NCBI GenBank assembly: GCA_002505685.1
Contig: DAVT01000023.1
Coordinates: 1-5,036, forward strand
Origin: Euryarchaeota archaeon UBA501
GTDB lineage: Archaea; Thermoplasmatota; Poseidoniia; Poseidoniales; Thalassarchaeaceae
Direction of reading: 5' to 3'
DNA: 5,036 nt
In this document: positions 1 to 5,036 of the stretch, piece by piece
Layout of the letters: each line of letters begins with the position of its first letter
Position numbering within the stretch: position 1 is the first letter of the stretch
Program-made: the position numbers and the translations under genes
Notes under the pieces: model-generated
What the model was told of the DNA's origin: nothing
What the model saw: only the letters and a program-made list of their open reading frames with translations
Databases searched by the model: none

Positions 1-536
1 GTTTCAGCGAGTCGATGCGACAAGGTTGCAAATCCCAACCAATCGACACCCATAGGTCGTTCCAAGATGAGCAAAGGTGTGAGACAAATCATCGCAGAAA
101 TCCCAAGGGCCCAAGGCAACCAATCTGGACGCCCAGTCTCGATTAATGCAGCATGCCGTTTCTCGGCAATGACATCTTCTTCCAACACAACCGTACCCGC
201 CTCCGCCTCGGCTGCGTCCTCAATTTCTTCCAAGCGTTCCCAAGCCGATAAACGCCTTACTCGGACGCTCTCTCTCTGCCACCCTAGGGTCGCAGAAAGC
301 GTGTTGATGATTAGAATTGAAACAATCAATGCTCCGAGGGAATGTTCTCCACGAATCACAACCAACCATCCAGCCAACCCATACAGGACCAGCAAACTTG
401 CTGCAGGAATCAACATTATCTGACGCAGCCGATCTGCACCAGGGTCTAGAATCCGAATCAATGCAAGACCCGGAATCACCCCGAGTCCGATTAGAAGGAC
501 GCTTCCAAGAACGATTCCCAGCAGCCCCGCCTCCAA
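1..536 (-). CDS. Polytopic membrane protein, N-terminal part (cut by left edge)
   Basis: The minus strand is open without a stop from here to the window edge, and the translation is clearly membrane protein. Counting from TTG at 536, hydrophobic helices lie near residues 4-22, 42-61 and 67-85. A charged, Glu/Ala/Arg-rich loop (about 87-140) follows, then a fourth helix near 143-158 leading into PMGVDWLGFATLSHR. A Pro-Gly after the first helix (VIPGLAL) and a 'P-x-G-x-D' stretch in an outer loop recall large archaeal membrane proteins of the glycosyltransferase/DUF type. That is an impression from memory, so no function is assigned. I chose TTG 536 because a perfect AGGAGG ends 7 bases upstream. 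GTG 575 (adding MWNPN...) and ATG 629 are in the same frame and remain possible; the last would overlap the start of the divergent M23 gene. The C-terminus lies outside the window. Confidence 0.72.
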   Translation of the reverse strand, partial: MEAGLLGIVLGSVLLIGLGVIPGLALIRILDPGADRLRQIMLIPAASLLVLYGLAGWLVVIRGEHSLGALIVSILIINTLSATLGWQRESVRVRRLSAWERLEEIEDAAEAEAGTVVLEEDVIAEKRHAALIETGRPDWLPWALGISAMICLTPLLILERPMGVDWLGFATLSHRLAE

Positions 537-539
537 GAT

Positions 540-560
540 GTCGCCTCCTATGGAGGCGAC
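540..560. promoter_or_regulatory. Perfect 9-bp palindrome (operator or RBS-sequestering hairpin)
   Basis: GTCGCCTCC (540-548) and GGAGGCGAC (552-560) are exact reverse complements around a three-base TAT centre. The site lies in the gap between divergent genes. In the minus-strand transcript the downstream arm carries AGGAGG, the ribosome-binding site for the TTG at 536. It could therefore be an operator for a dimeric regulator, an RNA hairpin that masks the ribosome-binding site, or both. If the left gene really starts at GTG 575 or ATG 629, the palindrome would be coding sequence (reading VASIGGD). The palindrome is seen directly; any regulatory role is inferred. Confidence 0.5.
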
Positions 561-627
561 GTTCGGGTTCCACACTTGAAGGGGGTGTATCCGAAGAAGT
601 GTTGAGGGTGTGTTTTGTCGCCACCCC

Positions 628-1212
628 ATGGCCGGCATTAATTTCGCAGCAGAGGACTGGCATCCTACTGTTGACTTACCGGAGTTCTACGACGTTCTCG
701 ATTTGTCAGGAGATGTAGAAAATGTGCGTATGAGCGATTATTCAATCGGCAAGTACGATGAAGTTCGCAATATCTACACAACTGAATTATTTTCTGGGGG
801 CCGAACGTTGCACATCGGCCTCGATATAGGAGGTCCAGTCGGTACTCCCGTGATGTCCGTTGCCGATGGTCAAATTGCCTTTTCAGGATACAACGCTGCG
901 GACGGAGACTACGGCCATACAGTCATTATACATCACAAAATTCAGGGTCAAGACTTGTGGATTCTCTATGGGCACCTCAACGCTGATTCTACGGCCAATT
1001 GTCCCGCTGGAAAAGTAGTTTCTAAGGGAGAAACCTTTGCTTGGTTTGGAGCTGAAGATGAGAATGGAGGATGGCCTCCACATTTGCATTTTCAATTGTC
1101 ACTGCTTGAGCCAAACACACACAATTTACCGGGCGTTGTACATCCCGATGATCGCATTCGGGCACTCCGCGATTTTCCGGACCCTAGATTGGTACTTGGG
1201 CCACTTTACTGA
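628..1212 (+). CDS. M23/LytM-fold metallopeptidase-like protein, no signal peptide
   Basis: This 194-residue protein has the full M23 zinc site. Counting from ATG 628: H62 and D66 in RTLHIGLD, H116 in LYGHL, and H152 and H154 in GGWPPHLHFQ. The family's zinc ligands correspond to H62, D66 and H154, with H152 and H116 as catalytic or transition-state histidines. M23 enzymes normally cut peptidoglycan cross-bridges outside the cell, but there is no signal peptide or membrane segment, so the protein should be cytosolic. The flanks (IGKYDEVRNIY before the domain, PGVVHPDD and DFPDPRLVLG after it) match, from memory, the M23-like domain found in bacterial proteins between a phosphotransferase (APH) domain and a class III aminotransferase domain; here it stands alone. 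GTG 610 is an alternative start adding six residues. The 3' end overlaps the convergent isomerase gene by 7 bases. The substrate is unknown. Confidence 0.9.
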   Translation: MAGINFAAEDWHPTVDLPEFYDVLDLSGDVENVRMSDYSIGKYDEVRNIYTTELFSGGRTLHIGLDIGGPVGTPVMSVADGQIAFSGYNAADGDYGHTVIIHHKIQGQDLWILYGHLNADSTANCPAGKVVSKGETFAWFGAEDENGGWPPHLHFQLSLLEPNTHNLPGVVHPDDRIRALRDFPDPRLVLGPLY

Positions 1213-2252
1213 GAGAGATGTTCCTTCAAGCCTACGATTGGACCAATCGCAGTAGGGTCTTTTCCACGCATCAATGCCACTGCACAGGACAACCAATCCA
1301 TCAGTATCACAGCGTAAAGCAACGCCTCAAGATGCGAATCTCCTTCGCACATCAAACCCCAAGTCGGCTCGATTGAAATATTGTCTAAATACCAATCCAA
1401 TCGCATTTCATTTCGGTCGTGTGCTCCATCCCAAGTGAAGATGAGAAGGCTTTGATTTTCAGTCGCATTCAATTCACCCCACGCTACAATTTCATTGTGA
1501 TTCATCTCGGGAATCACGTGACCTCTAGCAAAAACTCCCCCGTTTTCATTCAATTGGCAAACCGCCCTGTAAGCGGTGGGGGCAAGTGATTGTGTGGCCA
1601 AAACACTGACTTCACGATCGCGAATCGAATCTGCCATTTCACCAATGACATCATCGCCTTCTGTATCGACGAAGTCACACGCTCCAACCGCCTCTTCTAA
1701 GCGCTTAATGATCGAATCCAAATCATCAGGAGGGCTTGTGATTCCAAGTCTCCAAGAAAGTGCGACTTGAGCTCCAAATATGTGTCCAAATGCAGAACGA
1801 GGTGGCTGGCCACCCGGTAACTCGACCCATGTTTGTTCTGCATCCTCAAGAAGGGATTTCAATTTCCCTCCAGAGGACATCCCAACGACAGTGCAACCCA
1901 AATCGATTGCCGCTTCGGTTGCATCGATAGTTTCCTCTGTGTTACCTGAATATGATGTGGACAAAACCAACCAACGTTCTGATGCCCACGTTGGCAAACC
2001 ATATCCTCTGTGTGCCACGAAAGGTAGGCAGCCATCGGCATCTGTTAGACACGAAAGGAAATCTCCCCCTGACGCGGACCCTCCCATGCCTAAACAAATG
2101 ACACCTGAAAACTCTTGATTTTCAACTCCTGACAAATCCCACATTTCAGAGTGTTTCCATGCGCGGGCCAAGTCTTGCGGAAAGTTGCGAAGATGTCCAA
2201 GCATATCGCTAGCATCGAGTTCTTCAGCAAGTTGCCTCAATGACACCATCAT
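1206..2252 (-). CDS. Bifunctional phosphoglucose/phosphomannose isomerase (SIS family)
   Basis: It interconverts glucose-6-phosphate or mannose-6-phosphate with fructose-6-phosphate, linking gluconeogenesis/glycolysis to mannose-based glycan precursors in the cytosol. The 348-residue length is close to, slightly above, the roughly 300-330 of archaeal members. Visible motifs: the N-terminal SIS glycine loop GMGGSA (55-60), the phosphate-binding SYSGNTEET (100-108), R152 in PPRSAFG, the second SIS half with E236 in NENGG, and H252 in EMNHNE. The spacing E236 to H252 equals that between the catalytic Glu203 and His219 of the Pyrobaculum enzyme, and K343 near the C-terminus fits its conserved lysine. 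All expected active-site residues are therefore present. ATG 2252 overlaps the nmd3 stop (ATGA), implying translational coupling. A second ATG follows immediately. It is the last gene of the minus-strand block. Confidence 0.93.
   Translation of the reverse strand: MMVSLRQLAEELDASDMLGHLRNFPQDLARAWKHSEMWDLSGVENQEFSGVICLGMGGSASGGDFLSCLTDADGCLPFVAHRGYGLPTWASERWLVLSTSYSGNTEETIDATEAAIDLGCTVVGMSSGGKLKSLLEDAEQTWVELPGGQPPRSAFGHIFGAQVALSWRLGITSPPDDLDSIIKRLEEAVGACDFVDTEGDDVIGEMADSIRDREVSVLATQSLAPTAYRAVCQLNENGGVFARGHVIPEMNHNEIVAWGELNATENQSLLIFTWDGAHDRNEMRLDWYLDNISIEPTWGLMCEGDSHLEALLYAVILMDWLSCAVALMRGKDPTAIGPIVGLKEHLSQ
2249..2252 (-). promoter_or_regulatory. ATGA stop-start overlap coupling nmd3 to the isomerase
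   Basis: The TGA of nmd3 (2251-2249) lies inside the ATG of the isomerase (2252-2250). A G-rich stretch (GGGGGTG, 2260-2254) abuts the start codon, too close to be a standard ribosome-binding site. Re-initiation by ribosomes finishing nmd3 is therefore the likely mode of translation, which supports one shared transcript. Confidence 0.7.
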
Positions 2253-3328
2253 GCACCCCCAGAGGGTTTTCCTTCATCGGGATTTCGCAACCTTGGAACC
2301 GCCATCCATTCGTCAACAATCCATGCTAGGCGCAAGGATGATTGCACTCCATCATCGTCATGAGGTAGCCTTACGGTTTGCATCTTGTAGTCCCTTGGGT
2401 CCATGAATTCGGCAGCAGAAGCATCACGATTCAGTACATCGACTTCGATTTGATCACAATGCCTAGAGATGACAACGGCTTTTTCCAAATCTCTCCAACT
2501 GGCCCCGGTTTTTTCATGCCTGTCAACCGCCATCAAAATGGGCCCATCTTTCTGCCAAGCACCAACCATCCACAAGCGTTTTCTCCACTTGAGAACATCA
2601 CCTAGATTGTATCCGGGTTTCCTGTACAAAACAGTCAACCTTGTGACATCGATTCCATCCTTTTGACCCACTACTGTGTGAGTTTCTTTGGTTTGCCCAC
2701 CCCATCTTTGTATCATGTGGCGTGCCCATGTTCTGGCAAGTGATTTGCTTCCCATTGTAACATCCCAACCACCAACAACTGAACCTTCCTTGGTGATGAA
2801 GAACATCGGGTCTGGTTCCATGGTTGAGAGTAGTGTATCTAGGGATCCTCTAAGTTCGGACAACTCATCCTCTTCCAACTTTCGTCCTGCACTTCGAATT
2901 TGCATTGTTGCTTCGTAATAATTTCCATCCTTGCGGGTACATGTTGTGCAAATCATGTTCGAGGTTCGAACGATGACCTCGTGCTTTTCCTCGAAGTAGA
3001 AAGCATCAATCTGCCCATCGACTTGTACGTGAATTCGGACGTTTCGTTCATCAATTTCTTCATGATGAGTTGCAATACCAACCGCTTCGGCCCGCTCATG
3101 GATTCTGAGTGAATCATTCAATCTTCGCTGCAACAAATCATCTGATTGCAAAAATCCCCAGCGTCCACTCTCAAAGTTCATACCACACTTCGGGCAACGG
3201 TAGGCTTGGCTTGTATCATCACATTCAGAAATAGAGTTTCTCTCCCGAAAACAGGATTCACAAAGCCTGTCACTAGAGTGAGGGGGGCCGGCTCCGCAGG
3301 CAACGCAAAAAGCTTCACCGCGGGACAT
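2249..3328 (-). CDS. nmd3: NMD3 family protein (archaeal 50S ribosome maturation factor)
   Basis: NMD3 binds the large ribosomal subunit. In eukaryotes it is the 60S export adaptor; archaeal forms lack the export tail and are presumed to act in late 50S assembly or subunit anti-association in the cytoplasm. The protein has 359 residues, normal for archaea. Four Cys-x2-Cys pairs build the N-terminal zinc ribbons: C8/C11, C23/C26, C45/C48 and C127/C130. The YYEATMQIR stretch (137-145) after the last pair and VGGWDVTMGSKSLARTWARHM (185-205) are typical of the family. The second half is the beta-rich eIF5A-like and OB-like region. ATG 3328 is preceded by GGTG (3342-3339) at 10 bases' spacing, 18 bases after the upstream stop. 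It is an unusual operon partner for ccm genes. NMD3 is absent from bacteria, which makes this the best taxonomic marker in the window. Confidence 0.92.
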   Translation of the reverse strand: MSRGEAFCVACGAGPPHSSDRLCESCFRERNSISECDDTSQAYRCPKCGMNFESGRWGFLQSDDLLQRRLNDSLRIHERAEAVGIATHHEEIDERNVRIHVQVDGQIDAFYFEEKHEVIVRTSNMICTTCTRKDGNYYEATMQIRSAGRKLEEDELSELRGSLDTLLSTMEPDPMFFITKEGSVVGGWDVTMGSKSLARTWARHMIQRWGGQTKETHTVVGQKDGIDVTRLTVLYRKPGYNLGDVLKWRKRLWMVGAWQKDGPILMAVDRHEKTGASWRDLEKAVVISRHCDQIEVDVLNRDASAAEFMDPRDYKMQTVRLPHDDDGVQSSLRLAWIVDEWMAVPRLRNPDEGKPSGGA

Positions 3329-3346
3329 TCATACCACACACCTTGT

Positions 3347-3751
3347 CTATGCTTCCGCTGCCTCACGCTGCTTACGTGCCCATCTGAATGACTGCACGCA
3401 GAAATATGTGTAGATGCTACCCAGCACCAAAAGGACTGCATGGGAAGCGATGAGCAAGTTGGTCCCATCTCCACCCATCAGAATTTGGAACAATCGCAGG
3501 CCACCTAGTGCACAAATGAGTCCGAACATGGCAGAGATATGCATGAACGTCTTTCTCTTAACTGGCATTTTCATTGACATGAAACCCAAGAGACCGATTG
3601 GGCCACCCATAAACATCGGAATCATTGCAGTAATACTGGCCATATCACTGATGACATAGGCTCCAATTCCCCAAGCCGCGAAAATCAATCCAACGGCCAT
3701 TGATATTTCTGGCATATTTCTTCCAGCAACGGTATACGCGTCTTCTGACAT
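3347..3751 (-). CDS. Four-helix membrane protein of unknown function
   Basis: From ATG 3751 the protein has 134 residues and four predicted membrane helices near 15-34, 40-60, 69-90 and 97-120. The loop between helices 2 and 3 (KMPVKRK, 61-67) and the tail (RWARKQRE) are basic, so both ends and that loop should face the cytoplasm. The segment SITAMIPMFMGGPIGLLGFM recalls small uncharacterised four-helix proteins of marine bacteria and planctomycetes; this comes from memory and is not a named family. An in-frame ATG at 3799 overlaps the ccmD-like stop and would add a 16-residue basic leader (KSKRLRRR). I prefer 3751 because that leader is encoded by the GC-rich inverted repeat between the genes. 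It lies between the ccm genes and nmd3 on the same strand, so it is probably co-transcribed. No catalytic or heme-binding motif is visible. Confidence 0.8.
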   Translation of the reverse strand: MSEDAYTVAGRNMPEISMAVGLIFAAWGIGAYVISDMASITAMIPMFMGGPIGLLGFMSMKMPVKRKTFMHISAMFGLICALGGLRLFQILMGGDGTNLLIASHAVLLVLGSIYTYFCVQSFRWARKQREAAEA

Positions 3752-3756
3752 GATTC

Positions 3757-3790
3757 GCCGGCGGAGCCGTTTGGATTTGAAGCCGCCGGC
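3757..3790 (-). promoter_or_regulatory. GC-rich hairpin in the ccmD-like to membrane-protein gap
   Basis: GCCGGCGG (3757-3764) and CCGCCGGC (3783-3790) are exact 8-bp reverse complements separated by 18 bases. They fill most of the 40-base gap between the ccmD-like stop and ATG 3751. The base of the stem is 5 bases from that ATG, where a ribosome-binding site would be, and none is seen. No T-run follows, so it does not look like a simple terminator. It may control translation, RNA processing or transcript stability. If translation begins at ATG 3799 it is coding. Confidence 0.45.
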
Positions 3791-3791
3791 T

Positions 3792-3947
3792 TTATTCATC
3801 CGAATCCGTAGGATTCGACAACGATGATTCGACTGCATCCATCCTTGAGGTCACATCTCTGAGTCGATCCATGAGTTGCCAAGTGAACCAAGCAATTAGC
3901 CCGATCATTGTTGCATAAGCAGCTGCCAAATACCCAATATCTTCCAT
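3792..3947 (-). CDS. ccmD: CcmD-like small single-helix protein
   Basis: This 51-residue protein begins MEDIGYLAAAYATMIGLIAW: one membrane helix near residues 5-24, then a charged amphipathic tail (MDRLRDVTSRMDAVE) and an acidic end. CcmD proteins are just such single-helix peptides. They stabilise CcmC in the heme-delivery complex and help release heme-loaded CcmE. The 'Y-L-x-A-A-Y' helix start is characteristic, and the position one base after the ccmC stop (TGA-A-ATG) supports the call. GAGGT about 10 bases upstream fits a ribosome-binding site for ATG 3947. An in-frame start at 4025 would add 26 polar residues read through the end of ccmC and is unlikely. CcmD sequences are very poorly conserved, so position carries much of the weight. 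Confidence 0.75.
   Translation of the reverse strand: MEDIGYLAAAYATMIGLIAWFTWQLMDRLRDVTSRMDAVESSLSNPTDSDE
3801..3817 (-). repeat. Small inverted repeat at the end of the ccmD-like gene
   Basis: CGAATCC (3801-3807) and GGATTCG (3811-3817) are 7-bp reverse complements around a three-base loop. They lie within the last codons (SNPTDS) of the ccmD-like gene, just upstream of the GC-rich hairpin at 3757-3790. Together they make two consecutive stem-loops straddling the stop codon. The function is unknown. Confidence 0.35.
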
Positions 3948-3948
3948 T

Positions 3949-4650
3949 TCAATCCAACCTCTGCTGTAAATCTGCGAGTCGCTCCTCACACTTCTGTACT
4001 TCCCAACTAACCATCGTTTGACCAATCATCAAGATGACCATCCCAACAAACGCCAACAACCAGATTTGCAAAATGACAGAATCAACGCCACCATCTTCGC
4101 CCCCCCCAATCACAGGACCAGGGTGGCGCTCTTGCCACCAACGCGTTGCCATATAGGTCAATGGGACAAGGAGAAATCCAAACAATCCAATCCCAGAAAA
4201 AACATCTCGATACTCAGGCGTATCTGGCTGACTTCTTCGCGACATCACTAGGAATAATGCAATGGCCGACAAGACGGCGTATGTATTCAATCTAGCATCT
4301 GTCCAATCCCAAGGGACTCCCCATTCAGCAGCGCCCCAAATTGGCCCAGATGTAACTACCATCAACCCGTACAAGAGGCTCAATTCGGCAGCCACCCCTG
4401 CCAAAGTCCAACCCCATTCAGCACGTTTCCAAAACCATGCCAAACTGCCTACAAAGAGCATTCCAAACGTCAGAAATGAAGTCCATGCAGCAGGAACATG
4501 CCAGAAAATAATGCGATAAGAATCCCCTTCGAACCCTTTGGCATCGGGAGCCACCAAGAATCCTAGAATCAATGCAGAGCCGGCAATCAATAAGCCGGCA
4601 AGCATCAACCAAACGCCTCGCATGTCAATGCGCCACACTGTCCCATCCAT
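3949..4650 (-). CDS. ccmC: Heme exporter / cytochrome c maturation protein CcmC
   Basis: CcmC presents heme at the outer face of the membrane and passes it to the chaperone CcmE for cytochrome c assembly (System I). The 233-residue length is normal. Six hydrophobic segments lie near residues 12-33, 47-69, 82-100, 122-136, 152-168 and 191-213. Diagnostic features are RIIFWHVPAAW with the first heme-ligand histidine (H51), the tryptophan-rich heme loop GPIWGAAEWGVPWDWTDAR (about 102-120), and RWWQERHPGPV with the second ligand histidine (H176). A short coiled-coil-like tail (EVQKCEERLADLQQRLD) ends it. ATG 4650 shares a base with the upstream TGA (TGATG); TTG 4653 is a weaker alternative. A run of eight G in the coding strand (4100-4107) lies in the Gly-Gly-Gly just after H176. 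The ccmD-like gene follows at once. Confidence 0.95.
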   Translation of the reverse strand: MDGTVWRIDMRGVWLMLAGLLIAGSALILGFLVAPDAKGFEGDSYRIIFWHVPAAWTSFLTFGMLFVGSLAWFWKRAEWGWTLAGVAAELSLLYGLMVVTSGPIWGAAEWGVPWDWTDARLNTYAVLSAIALFLVMSRRSQPDTPEYRDVFSGIGLFGFLLVPLTYMATRWWQERHPGPVIGGGEDGGVDSVILQIWLLAFVGMVILMIGQTMVSWEVQKCEERLADLQQRLD

Positions 4651-4652
4651 CA
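4648..4652 (-). promoter_or_regulatory. TGATG stop-start overlap coupling to ccmC
   Basis: The TGA of the upstream membrane-protein gene (4652-4650) shares its A with the ATG of ccmC (4650-4648). With no strong ribosome-binding site visible before ccmC, this suggests translation of the two genes is coupled. Confidence 0.6.
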
Positions 4653-5021
4653 ATCTGACGCAGTCCGCGGGTGGAGAATCGGGAGTCCGAAAGAAATGAT
4701 GAGTGGAATTGCCGTGGCAAAGAAAATTGACATCCCAAGGTCATCGCAAACTCCGCTTACCGTGCACTGTTCAACAGATTCGCTAGCAATCAGTAGTGGC
4801 CAAATCAGTATCAAGGATAGCAGTGGGACATATTGGGCTTGGGAACGTGGCATTTTGTAGGCCAATTCATAGATGGAACCACTGGCAAGATAGATTGCTA
4901 CAAACGGAATTCCCACCATAATCCAATTGATCATGCCAAGGCTTTCTTGTTGTGTCGAATCAAACACGGTCACAGTTAGAATTGGTGCCACCAATATCAA
5001 GAGAATAGATACTGAATCCAT
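4650..5021 (-). CDS. Four-helix membrane protein upstream of ccmC, unknown
   Basis: From ATG 5021 this is a 123-residue protein with helices near 4-20, 33-53, 64-80 and 97-116. Basic residues in the middle loop (YKMPRSQ, 55-61) put that loop inside, so the loop between helices 3 and 4 faces out. That outer loop holds two cysteines, C86 and C92, which could form a disulfide. Its stop overlaps the ccmC start (TGATG), so the two are translationally coupled and a role in heme or cytochrome c biogenesis is plausible. It sits where ccmB often lies, and the stretch PLLSLILIWPLLIAS is faintly CcmB-like. However, CcmB has about 220 residues and six helices, and its Gly-rich features are not seen. The frame stays open to the right edge (TTG at 5030 is also in frame), so this may be the C-terminal part of a longer gene. 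Confidence 0.7.
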   Translation of the reverse strand: MDSVSILLILVAPILTVTVFDSTQQESLGMINWIMVGIPFVAIYLASGSIYELAYKMPRSQAQYVPLLSLILIWPLLIASESVEQCTVSGVCDDLGMSIFFATAIPLIISFGLPILHPRTASD

Positions 5022-5036
5022 CGCAAACAACCGCCC

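Noticed and set aside
220..663. Open minus-strand frame of 147 codons overlapping the left-hand gene
   Set aside because: Its translation is rich in Arg, Ser, Trp and Cys with no coherent domain. The neighbouring minus-strand frame over the same bases encodes a clear multi-helix membrane protein.
67..718. Plus-strand open frames at 67-423 and 317-718
   Set aside because: Low-complexity, Ser/Thr/Pro/Arg-rich translations antisense to the membrane-protein gene and overlapping the M23 start; no recognisable features.
628..1212. M23 gene as a cell-wall lysis or phage endolysin gene
   Set aside because: No signal peptide, holin, wall-binding domain or phage neighbours, and the host appears to be an archaeon without murein.
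1235..1249. 15-base palindrome CGATTGG-A-CCAATCG near the convergent gene ends, considered as a terminator
   Set aside because: It lies inside the isomerase coding sequence, has a one-base centre that leaves only about five pairs as a hairpin, and no strong T-run follows on either strand.
1206..2252. SIS protein as a GlmS-type or KpsF-type enzyme
   Set aside because: There is no glutaminase or CBS domain, while the E236/H252 spacing, the HNE motif and the C-terminal lysine match the phosphoglucose/phosphomannose isomerase family.
4650..5036. Calling the rightmost gene ccmB
   Set aside because: Only one hydrophobic stretch is faintly similar. The visible length and helix count are too small and no firm CcmB motif is seen, so it is left unnamed.
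1..5036. tRNA, rRNA, CRISPR, insertion sequence or prophage signals
   Set aside because: No regularly spaced repeats, transposase, integrase or cloverleaf-like segment was found by eye; the window is almost entirely ordinary coding sequence.

Overview
The window looks like chromosomal DNA of a marine planktonic archaeon, most likely Thermoplasmatota of the Marine Group II/III (Poseidoniales) type. The firmest reason is an NMD3 gene (2249-3328): NMD3 occurs in archaea and eukaryotes but not in bacteria. It sits beside an archaeal-type bifunctional sugar-phosphate isomerase and an archaeal-looking cytochrome c maturation gene. Base composition is moderate by eye, and genes are packed with almost no spacing. 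The lineage is inferred from gene content, not from a search.

Layout, left to right. Positions 1-536 hold the start and first four membrane segments of a minus-strand polytopic membrane protein that runs off the left edge. Diverging from it, 628-1212 (+) encodes a complete M23/LytM-type metallopeptidase-fold protein without a signal peptide. The 91-base divergent gap holds a perfect 9+3+9 palindrome (540-560), one arm of which contains the AGGAGG ribosome-binding site of the left gene. The M23 gene converges on, and overlaps by 7 bases, the end of a long minus-strand block.

That block (5036 to 1206) reads in transcription order: a four-helix membrane protein of unknown identity with a paired-cysteine loop; ccmC (heme handling for cytochrome c maturation); a tiny ccmD-like single-helix gene; a second four-helix membrane protein; nmd3 (50S subunit maturation); and the phosphoglucose/phosphomannose isomerase. 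Junctions are TGATG, TGA-A-ATG, a 40-base gap with a GC-rich hairpin, an 18-base gap, and an ATGA overlap. This looks like one polycistronic unit joining membrane redox biogenesis, ribosome assembly and central sugar metabolism.

No rRNA, tRNA, CRISPR array, insertion sequence or attachment site was seen, and no stretch over 300 bases lacks a gene. I do not see an obviously new multi-gene system. The most worthwhile points are the cytosolic M23 protein, the palindrome over the ribosome-binding site, the uncharacterised membrane proteins flanking ccmC/ccmD, and the paired hairpins after ccmD.
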